Source: Lachnospiraceae bacterium
Lineage (GTDB): Bacteria; Bacillota; Clostridia; Lachnospirales; Lachnospiraceae
Direction of reading: 5' to 3'
DNA length: 60,790 nt
NCBI GenBank assembly: GCA_016282745.1
Contig: JAEELL010000038.1
Coordinates: 1-60,790, forward strand
The position numbers were made by a program, and so were the translations under genes. How positions within the stretch are numbered: the stretch's first letter is position 1; each line of letters starts with the position of its first letter. Positions 8,783-17,460 of the stretch are shown here, in pieces. The notes beneath the pieces are model-generated. The model searched no databases. It had not been told where the DNA came from and saw only the letters and a list, made by a program, of their open reading frames with translations.

Positions 8783-10486
8783 ATGGCAGAGAGTAATTCA
8801 GTTGTAAAAAAGGCTAAAAATGAAAGTAAACGTGGCTTAGGGCGAATAATTTTCAGTAGATTGTTCGTCCTTGGTCTTATGGTTTTGATTCAGCTTTTTG
8901 CAATGCTTGTTTTCTCTGCTAATCTTGGTGAAATAAAGGCGCTTAAATATCTCATTGACGTACTGAAAATATGTATTGTAATCTACATTGTTAACGAACA
9001 GAAAACAGATCCGACAATGAAACTTATATGGAGCATAGTTGTGCTTGTTTTTCCGGTTTTTGGGTCTTTGTTATATCTCTATGTAAAGTTCCAGTTCGGT
9101 TCGATTCTTATAAGACGAAAAATATCCCAAATTAATAAGAAAACTTCACATTATCTGAAGTTTAATAAGAAAGAGATTGAAGAATTGCAAAAAGGACATC
9201 CTATGTCTGCGGGGTTAGGTAATTATATCTACAATATTTCCGGATATCCTTTTTATGAAAATGTTGATGTCACTTATTTTTCTTCAGGCAAGAGAAAATT
9301 TGAAGCTCTTTTGAAAGAATTAAGGAAGGCAGAAAAATATATTTTCCTTGAGTATTTTATTATTGAAGAAGGAAAAATGTGGGATAGTGTTTTTGAAATT
9401 CTCTGTCAGAAGCAACAAGAAGGTGTTGAAGTAAGAATTTTATATGATGGCATGTGCTCGATAGTACAGCTCCCTATGGGATATTACAAGAAAGTCAGAG
9501 AAAAAGGAATAAAATGTAAGTTGTTTTCTCCTATGAGACCTTTTCTGTCAACGTACCAGAACAACAGAGATCATAGAAAGATTGCAGTTATTGACGGAAA
9601 GATTGCATTTACCGGTGGCGTGAATCTGGCTGATGAATATATCAATTACAAAGAGCGCTTTGGATACTGGAAAGATTCTGCAGTTATGATGAAAGGTGAA
9701 GTTGCAAAATCTTTCACTTTGATGTTCCTAAGAATGTGGAATATTGATGAAAAGGAATTGGAAGATTTTAAGCCATATCTTGATGTTGATTTTTCATCTG
9801 AAGTAAAAATTGTAGATGATACAACTGAAAAAGATAATAGATACAATAGACATCAGAAAGATAATAAATACAATAAATATCGTAAAGAGAATAACGAGAA
9901 TAACGATAATAAGGATAATAAGGATAATAAGTATAATAAGGGATATGTTCTTGGATATTCCGATGAACCATTTGATCAGGAAAATATAAGTGAGTTGGTA
10001 TATCTCCATCTTTTAAATACGGCTAAGAAATATGTTCACATAATAACACCGTATCTTATTCTTGATAATGTTTTTATGTCAGCGTTGACATTCGCGGCCA
10101 AGAGAGGTATTGAAGTAATTATTGTGATGCCGGGAATTCCTGACAAATCATATGCATACTGCGTTGCAAGAACATATTATGAAGAACTTATTGAAGCAGG
10201 TGTAAAGATTTACGAATTCACTCCGGGATTTACACATTCAAAACTTTTTATTGTTGATGGAAATAAGGGGACAGTTGGAACAGCTAATCTTGATTACAGA
10301 AGCTTTTTCCTGCATTTTGAATGTGGAGCCCTCGTATTAGAAAGTCCTGAAATATCGAATATGGAAGCTGATTTTGAAAGAACAAGAAAGCAGTCTGAAT
10401 TAGTTACTATCGAAGAGTGCAGAAAGCGTAACTTTTTTTACAAATTTGCAGGTAAATTACTGAGATTGATTGCACCACTCTTATAA
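8783..10486 (+). CDS. cls: Cardiolipin synthase with low-complexity insert
   Basis: A phospholipase-D-family enzyme that joins phosphatidylglycerol molecules into cardiolipin. It has N-terminal membrane segments and two HKD motifs: HRKIAVIDGKIAFTGG near residue 260 and HSKLFIVDGNKGTVGTANLDYR near residue 485. At 567 residues it is longer than usual (about 480-510). The extra length is mostly an Asn/Lys/Asp/Tyr-rich stretch at about residues 344-390, between the two catalytic halves, encoded by short AATAAGGAT-like repeats. It starts 5 bases after the alarmone synthetase. Confidence 0.93.
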   Translation: MAESNSVVKKAKNESKRGLGRIIFSRLFVLGLMVLIQLFAMLVFSANLGEIKALKYLIDVLKICIVIYIVNEQKTDPTMKLIWSIVVLVFPVFGSLLYLYVKFQFGSILIRRKISQINKKTSHYLKFNKKEIEELQKGHPMSAGLGNYIYNISGYPFYENVDVTYFSSGKRKFEALLKELRKAEKYIFLEYFIIEEGKMWDSVFEILCQKQQEGVEVRILYDGMCSIVQLPMGYYKKVREKGIKCKLFSPMRPFLSTYQNNRDHRKIAVIDGKIAFTGGVNLADEYINYKERFGYWKDSAVMMKGEVAKSFTLMFLRMWNIDEKELEDFKPYLDVDFSSEVKIVDDTTEKDNRYNRHQKDNKYNKYRKENNENNDNKDNKDNKYNKGYVLGYSDEPFDQENISELVYLHLLNTAKKYVHIITPYLILDNVFMSALTFAAKRGIEVIIVMPGIPDKSYAYCVARTYYEELIEAGVKIYEFTPGFTHSKLFIVDGNKGTVGTANLDYRSFFLHFECGALVLESPEISNMEADFERTRKQSELVTIEECRKRNFFYKFAGKLLRLIAPLL

Positions 10487-10570
10487 CTAATAAGTAGATG
10501 TCTCATCTCCTTCTTTGTTATAAGCCTAAGGAGGATTGCAGAAACAATCAAATAGAATAATAATGAACTT

Positions 10571-10605
10571 CTTTGCATAACATTTATTATGAGAATTATG
10601 CAAAG
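10571..10605 (+). promoter_or_regulatory. Hairpin overlapping the spoIVA ribosome-binding site
   Basis: CTTTGCATAA at 10571-10580 pairs perfectly with TTATGCAAAG at 10596-10605. The right arm includes the first four bases of the AAAGGAG ribosome-binding site at 10602-10608, and a run of seven T follows just before the ATG. It has the shape of a terminator for the preceding transcript and could also limit spoIVA translation. Confidence 0.6.
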
Positions 10606-10615
10606 GAGTTTTTTT

Positions 10616-12085
10616 ATGGATTATAATATTTATAATGATATAAATGACAGAACTAATGGTGAAATATTCATTGGTGTGGTAGGTCCTGTCAGAACAGGAA
10701 AGTCAACATTTATAAAAAACTTTATGGATATCATGGTGATACCGAATATTGTCGATGAGAATGAGGCGGTAAGAACAGAGGATGAATTGCCTCAGTCTGC
10801 AAAAGGAAGAACAATCATGACGACAGAACCAAAGTTTATTCCTCAAAATGCAGCGCAAATTAATATCGGTAACGATGTGTATGCAAAATTTAAACTGATT
10901 GACTGTGTCGGATATATAGTGGATGGAGCAGAGGGGATTATCGAAAATGGAGAAGAAAGAAAAGTAAAGACACCCTGGTTTGACTATGAAATAGAATTTT
11001 CTAAAGCGGCTGAGACCGGAACGAAAAAAGTTATTGAAGAACATTCTACAATCGGGATTGTAATTACTACTGATGGCAGTTTTGGGGAAATTGACAGAAC
11101 GGCATACCAGAGCCCGGAAGAAAGAACGATAAAAGAACTTAAGGAATTGGGAAAGCCTTTCGTTGTGGTAGTTAATTCCTCGAATCCATCATCCGCAAGG
11201 TGCCAGAAAATAAAAAGAGATATAGAGGATCAGTATGGCGTGACGGCAATTGCAATGAATTGTCTTCTTATGACCGAAGCAGATATAAAAATGTTATTAG
11301 AAAAAATACTGTTTGAATTCCAAATCGTAGATGTGTGGTTTAATACTCCAAACTGGATTGAGATATTACCTGAGGATAATCCAATCAAAAATTACATATA
11401 TAATCTGAGTAAACAGATATTGGATGAGATGGATAGTATAAAAAATATTGAAGTGTTAAAATCAATAACTCCGGAAGAAATCGTTGAGAAAGTTGAAATT
11501 AAAAATATAGATTTGTCCGGGGGGACGGTTAAACTGCAGTACAATATTAGTGACAGATATTATTATGAGACATTGTCTGAGATGACAGGGGCACAAATAA
11601 ATAATGAATATGAACTGGTGAAAATAATAAAAGAACTGTCTTCCATGAAGCAGACATATGACAGAGTAAATTATGCCATTGAAAAAGTAAAACAAAAAGG
11701 ATATGGAATTGTAACACCGGGAAAGGAGGAGATACTCCTTGAAGATCCGACACTGATAAAAAACGGAAATAAATACGGAGTAAAAATAAATGCAACCGCG
11801 CCGTCAATGCATTTTATCAAGGCAAATGTAATGACAGAGATTGCGCCTATTATCGGCACGAAGGAACAGGCTGAAGATCTTATTGGATTTATTAAGGATA
11901 ATGCACAGTCAGAAGAGGGAATTTGGGATACAAACATTTTTGGAAAGACAATAGAACAAATTGTTGAGGAAGGTATTAATACAAAAATTGGCAAACTTAC
12001 TGATGATACACAGGAAAAGGTTCAGACAACTGTGGAAAAAATAACTAACGAACAAAACAGGGGAGTTATCTGTATTCTGCTGTAA
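10616..12085 (+). CDS. spoIVA: Stage IV sporulation protein A
   Basis: SpoIVA is the ATPase that polymerises around the forespore to form the basement layer of the spore coat. The Walker A motif GPVRTGKST is at residues 23-31. The conserved RTIMTTEPKFIP and the C-terminal region ending in CILL match the family. The length of 489 residues is close to that of Bacillus (492). The ATG at 10616 has AAAGGAG seven bases upstream; an upstream ATG at 10589 is inside the hairpin loop region. Its presence indicates an endospore former. The mother-cell promoter was not identified. Confidence 0.96.
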   Translation: MDYNIYNDINDRTNGEIFIGVVGPVRTGKSTFIKNFMDIMVIPNIVDENEAVRTEDELPQSAKGRTIMTTEPKFIPQNAAQINIGNDVYAKFKLIDCVGYIVDGAEGIIENGEERKVKTPWFDYEIEFSKAAETGTKKVIEEHSTIGIVITTDGSFGEIDRTAYQSPEERTIKELKELGKPFVVVVNSSNPSSARCQKIKRDIEDQYGVTAIAMNCLLMTEADIKMLLEKILFEFQIVDVWFNTPNWIEILPEDNPIKNYIYNLSKQILDEMDSIKNIEVLKSITPEEIVEKVEIKNIDLSGGTVKLQYNISDRYYYETLSEMTGAQINNEYELVKIIKELSSMKQTYDRVNYAIEKVKQKGYGIVTPGKEEILLEDPTLIKNGNKYGVKINATAPSMHFIKANVMTEIAPIIGTKEQAEDLIGFIKDNAQSEEGIWDTNIFGKTIEQIVEEGINTKIGKLTDDTQEKVQTTVEKITNEQNRGVICILL

Positions 12086-12206
12086 GTGATGCGTAATAAT
12101 AAAATCATCTAACCGTTGTGGGTCAAAAATTTTGATGGAGCTTTTGAAGAGATGAATGATAATTATAAAAAGTTAAATATGTTAAATAAGAATTGAAAAA
12201 AAGTAA

Positions 12207-12234
12207 GTGACAATCTGGATGTTTATGATATAAT
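12207..12234 (+). promoter_or_regulatory. Sigma-A type promoter for the PAS-CPBP gene
   Basis: GTGACA at 12207-12212 and TATAAT at 12229-12234 are separated by 16 bases. A small hairpin (ATAGTCGG...CCGGCTAT) lies in the leader near 12265-12286. Confidence 0.6.
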
Positions 12235-12324
12235 CATATAGCGATGAAGAAAGTATGAAGAAAATAGTCGGATTATTCCGGCTATTATCTTTGTGAAAAT
12301 ACATGTTCTTTTGAGGTGTAGCCA

Positions 12325-13350
12325 ATGAATAAAAAGATTGATTATCTGGGAATAAACAGCGAAATTATATTTGATAATATGAATGAGGCAGTTGTTCTTA
12401 TTGATGGAAATGATGAGGTTATTTACAGTAATAATGCTGCTAATAATTTGTACAATAAGGGTGAAGAGATTTCAATTGAAGATAATTTTGTAAATCAGTT
12501 GGAAGATAACAGAGATAATAAGCAGCTTATTAAATTTTTTAAAAACCTTAATAAGAACAAAGAAGACTTGGAAGATGTCAGTCTGGTATACAATAATGGC
12601 GAAAAAAAGAAGCATCTTGTTATAAAAACCGACAAGATTATTGTAAAAGGAAAAAAAGAAGGCTATATAATTATGACTGAGGATGTTACAGCCACTCAGA
12701 AATTACAAAAATTTCAAAAGGATAGTGCGGTAACTTTTACAGGGCTCATAACATTTATATGTCTGTATCTTTTTACATGGAGTTTGTTTGAATTTACCTT
12801 GAAAATACATTTAAAGACATCTGTATACACAAGTATGATTGAAATAATAGCTTTTATATTGTTTCTGCAGATTTTGTTCTTTACAGGCTTTTCGCTGAAA
12901 GATATCGGATGTTTTGTCATGCCAAAAACCCTTCTTAAAACTATAAAAGAAGTTGTTCCTTTTGCATTGATAATTTGTGCTCTTATGTTTGGACTAAATG
13001 CAATTTTGTGGGCTACCGGACATCCTCTAAAGAGCTATTTTATGGGAGGCTCTGTTAATGGGGCAGTAACATATATTTCTGTTGCGGTCTTGCAGGAGTT
13101 TTTATCGAGAGGAGTTATTCAAAAATCCATTGCATATCTTGTGAGAAGCAGGTTCCAGAGTGTATCCAATGTATTTCTGTCTTCGATTCTGTTTACACTA
13201 ATGCATCTGCCATTTGGATTTCCCTTTATGATGGGAGCTTTTGCTCTTAGTATATTGCTTGGAAGCGTTTTTGAAATTCAAAAAAATATATGGGGATGTG
13301 TGATCCTTCATTGGACGATTGGATATCTTGCAATGGCATTGTTTTTCTAG
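12325..13350 (+). CDS. PAS domain fused to CPBP-family membrane protease
   Basis: The N-terminal ~125 residues look like a PAS sensor (NMNEAVVLIDGNDEVIYSN, then EGYIIMTEDVTATQKLQ). The rest is a polytopic CPBP (CAAX protease/bacteriocin-processing) domain. Its three motifs are visible: LQEFLSRGV, FTLMHLPFG and LHWTIG. The first motif normally reads EExxxR; here the first Glu is Gln, while the second Glu, the Arg and both His remain. Activity is therefore plausible but not certain. I infer that ligand or redox sensing by the PAS domain controls proteolysis. Confidence 0.82.
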   Translation: MNKKIDYLGINSEIIFDNMNEAVVLIDGNDEVIYSNNAANNLYNKGEEISIEDNFVNQLEDNRDNKQLIKFFKNLNKNKEDLEDVSLVYNNGEKKKHLVIKTDKIIVKGKKEGYIIMTEDVTATQKLQKFQKDSAVTFTGLITFICLYLFTWSLFEFTLKIHLKTSVYTSMIEIIAFILFLQILFFTGFSLKDIGCFVMPKTLLKTIKEVVPFALIICALMFGLNAILWATGHPLKSYFMGGSVNGAVTYISVAVLQEFLSRGVIQKSIAYLVRSRFQSVSNVFLSSILFTLMHLPFGFPFMMGAFALSILLGSVFEIQKNIWGCVILHWTIGYLAMALFF

Positions 13351-13508
13351 AATGTAATAAATGTAAAAATAATGTTGGCTGATACAAATGCTGTTAATAG
13401 AAAATATAAAAAGATAAAAATAATAACAATAATTAATAATAAATACAATTACATAAAATATGAATTATAATAAAAAATACAAAATATAAAATATAAAAGG
13501 ATACCATC

Positions 13509-14111
13509 ATGAATAGAATTAATTATAAAAAGATAATAATTGGATTAATGATGCTTATTGCTGTGTCTGTTATCTCCCTTTGGGGTTGTGACAGTCTGAC
13601 TGTTCAGAACAGTAATGTGTCACAAAACAGAATGACAGAAGAACTTTCAACGATTGTTACCGATAATGATAGTTCTGATAACAGTACTGAAAGTTACAGT
13701 ATTGAGGATAACAGTACTGAGGATAACAGTACTGAGGATAACAGTACTGAAAATTACAGTATTGATGAAAACGGAGTATATTCATCGAAAGATGAAATTG
13801 CATTATATATTCATACATACAAAAAACTTCCTAAGAATTTTATGACAAAAAAGGAGGCTAGAGCGCTTGGATGGAACGGAGGTTCACTTGAAAAGGTTGC
13901 CAAAGGAATGTGTATCGGTGGAGACAGATTCGGTAACTATGAAAAACAACTTCCGGTAAAAAAGGGAAGAATATATTATGAATGTGATGTAGATACTTTG
14001 GGTGCGAAAAACAGGGGAGCAAAAAGGATAATATATTCAAATGACGGATATATTTATTTCACAGATGATCATTATAAGTCGTTTACAGTATTATTTGAAG
14101 GAGACAATTAA
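13509..14111 (+). CDS. Secreted barnase-type ribonuclease, probable lipoprotein
   Basis: The N-terminus has a positively charged, hydrophobic signal ending in LWGC, a plausible lipobox (Trp at -2 is unusual). A Ser/Thr/Asn/Glu linker of about 55 residues follows, then a barnase domain of ~110 residues. Residues equivalent to barnase Lys27, Glu73, Arg83, Arg87 and His102 are all present (MTKKEA, YYECDVD, NRGAKR, DDHYKSF), so it should be an active guanyl-preferring RNase. The barstar gene follows after two bases. The tethering is inferred from the signal and the linker. Confidence 0.9.
   Translation: MNRINYKKIIIGLMMLIAVSVISLWGCDSLTVQNSNVSQNRMTEELSTIVTDNDSSDNSTESYSIEDNSTEDNSTEDNSTENYSIDENGVYSSKDEIALYIHTYKKLPKNFMTKKEARALGWNGGSLEKVAKGMCIGGDRFGNYEKQLPVKKGRIYYECDVDTLGAKNRGAKRIIYSNDGYIYFTDDHYKSFTVLFEGDN
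13704..13748 (+). repeat. Three perfect 15-bp tandem repeats in the barnase linker
   Basis: GAGGATAACAGTACT occurs three times without mismatch and encodes EDNST each time. Looser units flank it on both sides. The unit length is a multiple of three, so copy-number change would lengthen or shorten the linker without a frameshift. Confidence 0.9.
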
Positions 14112-14113
14112 TT

Positions 14114-14374
14114 ATGGAGTACAGTATTGATTTAAAGAATGTTGCTTCTGTTTATGATCTTCACGAAGCAATTAAAGAAGCCCTTGATTTACCATCATAT
14201 TATGGAGAAAATCTTGACGCATTATACGATGTGTTAGAGGATATGCCGGCAGGAAGCAGTATACATTTTGTTAATTGCGCCGATGCATATGATTCTATAG
14301 AAAAGTATATGGAATCATTGGAAGAAATGTGTCAGGAAATAGAAAATGATGTTGAAATATTGTTTATGTCATAG
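14114..14374 (+). CDS. Barstar-family ribonuclease inhibitor
   Basis: Barstar is a cytoplasmic one-to-one inhibitor of barnase. The family core LPSYYGENLDALYDVL is intact, and both Asp residues equivalent to barstar Asp35 and Asp39, which plug the RNase active site, are present. Length 86 residues, close to 90. It begins two bases after the barnase stop, so producer and immunity protein are made together. Confidence 0.93.
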   Translation: MEYSIDLKNVASVYDLHEAIKEALDLPSYYGENLDALYDVLEDMPAGSSIHFVNCADAYDSIEKYMESLEEMCQEIENDVEILFMS

Positions 14375-14446
14375 AATAATCATTTGAAAATGACGAATAA
14401 AAATTATAGCTATACAAAAATGTGTAAAGAATTTGTTTTAATTGTG

Positions 14447-14474
14447 TTGACGAAGTAGAAAAATATGGTATAAT
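14447..14474 (+). promoter_or_regulatory. Strong sigma-A promoter for rpsU
   Basis: TTGACG at 14447-14452 and a perfect TATAAT at 14469-14474 are separated by 16 bases. The transcript should start near 14481. This leaves a leader of about 80 bases with a small CCCAA...TTGGG hairpin (14510-14525) and a purine-rich ribosome-binding region. Confidence 0.88.
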
Positions 14475-14558
14475 ATATCTTGGTGTGAGCAATGCTTACA
14501 ACGATTACTCCCAATTTGATTTGGGAATTCCATAACTGGAGGGAGGTTAGGAGAGACA

Positions 14559-14735
14559 ATGTCTAGTGTAATCGTAAAAGAAAACGAATCAATCGACAGC
14601 GCTTTACGTAGATTCAAGAGAAATTGCGCAAAGGCTGGAATTCAGCAGGAAATTCGTAAAAGAGAACATTACGAAAAACCAAGCGTTAAGCGTAAAAAGA
14701 AATCAGAAGCTGCTAGAAAGCGCAAATATAACTAA
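14559..14735 (+). CDS. rpsU: 30S ribosomal protein S21
   Basis: This is a small basic protein of 58 residues: it begins [18 protein letters not shown], with [10 protein letters not shown] and REHYEKPS following, and ends in a Lys/Arg-rich tail, the normal S21 pattern. It has its own promoter and a strong terminator, so it is monocistronic. GGGAGGTTAGGAG lies just upstream. In many Firmicutes rpsU sits near yqeY or the phoH cluster, consistent with yqfC next. Confidence 0.97.
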   Translation: MSSVIVKENESIDSALRRFKRNCAKAGIQQEIRKREHYEKPSVKRKKKSEAARKRKYN

Positions 14736-14765
14736 TATAAGATTTGTCTTATATTAATTACTTAT

Positions 14766-14802
14766 AAAAGAACCGATGTGTATTATACGCATCGGTTCTT
14801 TT
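14766..14802 (+). terminator. Rho-independent terminator after rpsU
   Basis: AAAAGAACCGATG pairs with CATCGGTTCTTTT around a short loop, one wobble pair inside, and ends in a T run. It is the most stable hairpin in this part of the window. Confidence 0.95.
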
Positions 14803-14860
14803 AGTGTGTATATATCTTTTAGTGCGTATATATCTTTTAGTGCGTTCATATTTTTTAGTG
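14803..14860 (+). repeat. Three 18-bp tandem repeats after rpsU
   Basis: Units AGTGTGTATATATCTTTT, AGTGCGTATATATCTTTT and AGTGCGTTCATATTTTTT follow each other exactly, then a fourth AGTG starts. They lie between the rpsU terminator and yqfC. No coding role is seen. Confidence 0.85.
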
Positions 14861-14906
14861 TTGTTAATATATTAGTATAGAATTATAAAATATATTATGG
14901 TGGAGA

Positions 14907-15137
14907 ATGAAGAAGGTTGAAAATACGCTTTATCATAACGGATATATTGAAATAGTCGGTAATAATATTTTGTATATTGATAATTATAAACGAATTGCCG
15001 AGTATACCTGTGATAATGTGAGGATAGTCTGCAAAAACAAGATAATTAGCATAAGTGGTAAAAAATTGGAAATTGAATATTATGACAATAACGAAATGAA
15101 AATCACAGGAGTAATAAATGAAATTATTTTTGATTAA
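14907..15137 (+). CDS. yqfC: Sporulation protein YqfC (YabP/YqfC family)
   Basis: This 76-residue protein carries the YabP/YqfC pattern: a beta-rich fold with YIEIVGNNILYIDNYKRI and KIISISGKKLEIEYYDNNEMKITG. In Bacillus yqfC and yqfD are sigma-E dependent sporulation genes. The next gene is yqfD and overlaps by 20 bases. The ATG has GGTGGAG upstream. Confidence 0.88.
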   Translation: MKKVENTLYHNGYIEIVGNNILYIDNYKRIAEYTCDNVRIVCKNKIISISGKKLEIEYYDNNEMKITGVINEIIFD

Positions 15138-16347
15138 TTCATATGTCTGTCTTTGCGTTGATTGTGATACGGAATGTTTTCTTAAAGATTTGAAAAGAGA
15201 AAAAGTTACAGCGAGAAATGTCAGGAAGAATGATGAAGGCGTAATTAGTTTTTCTGTTAATCTGTATGATTATCAAAAACTTGTAAACAGCAATTTTGTT
15301 AAAGATAAAAATGTCAAAGTTATAAAGTTTAGCGGAGTTATCAATATTCTGGAATTTGTTAAAAGAAATGTATATTATTGTATCGGTATAGGGATTTTTG
15401 TAGTTCTTTTGTTGTATCTTTCCTCATTCTTATGGAAAATATCATATGTAGGGAATTACAGAATAACATCATATCAGTTAGATTCATTTCTACAAAGTAA
15501 AAATGTCATGACAGGAATCTCAAAGAAGAAAATCAGTTGCAAGCTGATTGAAAGGAAAATTCGGGAAAAATACGATTGTATAACTTGGGTGAGTGCAGAA
15601 ATTATTGGGACAAATCTTATCATACATATTAAAGAAAACATGGATTTTTATAATAATAAAAAGAATAATGCAAATAGCGATGAAACTAAAAATTACTGCG
15701 ACATTGTTTCGAAAAGTAATTCCGTTATCGAATCGATTATTGTAAGGAATGGTATACCAATGGTTAAGAAAGGGGACATTGTAAAACCCGGAGATATACT
15801 TATTACAGGATCTTATCCATTGAAAGACGACTATGATGCAGAAATAGAAACAAAAACATTGGCTGCAGACGGAGATATAATTGGAAGAACTATTTATAAA
15901 TTTTCTACTTCCTTTGACAGAAAGATTGTGAAAAGAAATGTGATTAAAAATGGAAAGGGAATCTATTATATTTCGCTTAATTCAAAAACTGTTATGGGAG
16001 AGAAGATAAAAAAAGGCGAGTATATTATTTCTAAAAAACAACCTATTAAGTTTTGGGGATCATTTTATGTTCCAATATATCTTGGATATAAAAAGAAAAT
16101 CATATTTGATGAAAAAAATGAAATGTTGTCGGATAGTGAGACTAAAAAAATTGCGAATGATAAAGTCAACGATATTTTAAGAGGGATGAAAGAAAAAAGG
16201 ATGCAGATTTTGCAAAAAAGTGTTAATATATACGTGGGTAAGTCCGATTGTTCGATAAAGGGAACGATAACGGTTCTTGAACCCATCAATAAAATACAGA
16301 AAATAAATAACACAGAAGGGACTACTACGTCAAATGAGCATAATTGA
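15118..16347 (+). CDS. yqfD: Sporulation protein YqfD
   Basis: YqfD is a single-pass membrane sporulation protein of unknown mechanism. The sequence has a short cytoplasmic N-terminal part, one hydrophobic span at about residues 84-105 (CIGIGIFVVLLLYLSSFLW) and a long extracytoplasmic part with the conserved VRNGIPMVKKGDIVKPGDILITG stretch spread over two segments. Length 409 residues is normal. The ribosome-binding site AGGAG lies inside yqfC. It overlaps phoH by 14 bases. Confidence 0.9.
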   Translation: MKLFLINSYVCLCVDCDTECFLKDLKREKVTARNVRKNDEGVISFSVNLYDYQKLVNSNFVKDKNVKVIKFSGVINILEFVKRNVYYCIGIGIFVVLLLYLSSFLWKISYVGNYRITSYQLDSFLQSKNVMTGISKKKISCKLIERKIREKYDCITWVSAEIIGTNLIIHIKENMDFYNNKKNNANSDETKNYCDIVSKSNSVIESIIVRNGIPMVKKGDIVKPGDILITGSYPLKDDYDAEIETKTLAADGDIIGRTIYKFSTSFDRKIVKRNVIKNGKGIYYISLNSKTVMGEKIKKGEYIISKKQPIKFWGSFYVPIYLGYKKKIIFDEKNEMLSDSETKKIANDKVNDILRGMKEKRMQILQKSVNIYVGKSDCSIKGTITVLEPINKIQKINNTEGTTTSNEHN

Positions 16348-17347
16348 AAATATTATAGACATTCCCACAGAACATCAGCAGAATGTTTTTGGGCAGTTTG
16401 ACGCATACATCAAGAAGATTGAACGCACATTACATGTTACGATTATCTCGAGAGATTCAGAGTTAAAGATAATTGGCGGAGATAAAGCTGCGGTAAGGGC
16501 AAGAAAAGTATTTGAGCAGCTTATTGAATTATCCAAAAGAGGAAATGAAATCACAGAACAGAATGTTGATTATGCAATCTCGCTTTCTTTTGATGACAAG
16601 GAAGATGCTCTGGTTGAATTGGATAATGACATTATCTGCAGAACATCCATGGGCAAACCGGTAAAGCCAAAGACCATAGGACAAAAGAGATATGTTGACA
16701 GTATCAGAGATAAGATGATTGTATTCGGTATCGGTCCTGCCGGTACGGGAAAGACATATCTAGCCATGGCAATGGCAGTTACGGCTCTCAAGAATAATGA
16801 AGTGGCAAAGATTATTCTTACAAGACCTGCAATTGAAGCAGGAGAGAATCTTGGATTTTTACCGGGAGACCTTCAGAGTAAGGTTGATCCATATCTGAGA
16901 CCTCTCTATGATGCACTGTATCAGATTATGGGAGCTGACAGTTTTATTCACAATTCCGAAAAAGGTATTATTGAAGTTGCACCACTTGCATATATGCGAG
17001 GAAGAACTCTTGATAATGCATTTATTATTCTGGATGAAGCACAGAATACTACACCTGCACAGATGAAGATGTTTCTTACACGTATCGGCTTTGGCTCAAA
17101 GGTTATTATAACAGGTGATAAGACTCAGAAGGATCTTCCTGCCAATGTTATTTCCGGACTTGATGTTGCAATAAAGGTGTTGGAAAAGGTTGATGATATA
17201 GGATTTATTTATCTTGATAATAATGATGTCGTAAGACATCCTCTTGTTCAAAAGATAGTAAAAGCTTACGAAGATTACGATCGAAAGATAAATGACAAGA
17301 AGATCAATTCTAAAAAGAAGACTGATTCAAAGCAAAAGAATAATTAA
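16334..17347 (+). CDS. phoH: PhoH-family ATPase
   Basis: PhoH-like proteins are ATPases with an N-terminal KH-like region and a helicase-like P-loop domain, thought to act in RNA metabolism together with YbeY. Walker A is GPAGTGKT near residue 138; Walker B is FIILDEAQN, with ITGDKTQKDLP downstream. The C-terminus is Lys-rich. The order yqfD-phoH-ybeY matches Bacillus, although pgpH (yqfF) is missing between phoH and ybeY. Confidence 0.95.
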   Translation: MSIIENIIDIPTEHQQNVFGQFDAYIKKIERTLHVTIISRDSELKIIGGDKAAVRARKVFEQLIELSKRGNEITEQNVDYAISLSFDDKEDALVELDNDIICRTSMGKPVKPKTIGQKRYVDSIRDKMIVFGIGPAGTGKTYLAMAMAVTALKNNEVAKIILTRPAIEAGENLGFLPGDLQSKVDPYLRPLYDALYQIMGADSFIHNSEKGIIEVAPLAYMRGRTLDNAFIILDEAQNTTPAQMKMFLTRIGFGSKVIITGDKTQKDLPANVISGLDVAIKVLEKVDDIGFIYLDNNDVVRHPLVQKIVKAYEDYDRKINDKKINSKKKTDSKQKNN

Positions 17348-17460
17348 AAAAACGAATAGGTTAAAAAAGTGTTGCTAAAAATAAACAATTAAATGCAAAA
17401 AATAATTGGCAAAAAGCATATTAAATAATAAAACGAAAGGAATATTAAAGGAAATCAGGC

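Noticed and set aside
10528-10577. Leader peptide behind AAGGAGG upstream of spoIVA
   Set aside because: The nearest start (TTG) is one base from the ribosome-binding site and the ATG is 29 bases away; neither is a good initiation site.
14481-14558. Riboswitch in the rpsU leader
   Set aside because: Only one short hairpin is visible and none of the conserved riboswitch cores; an ordinary leader is enough.
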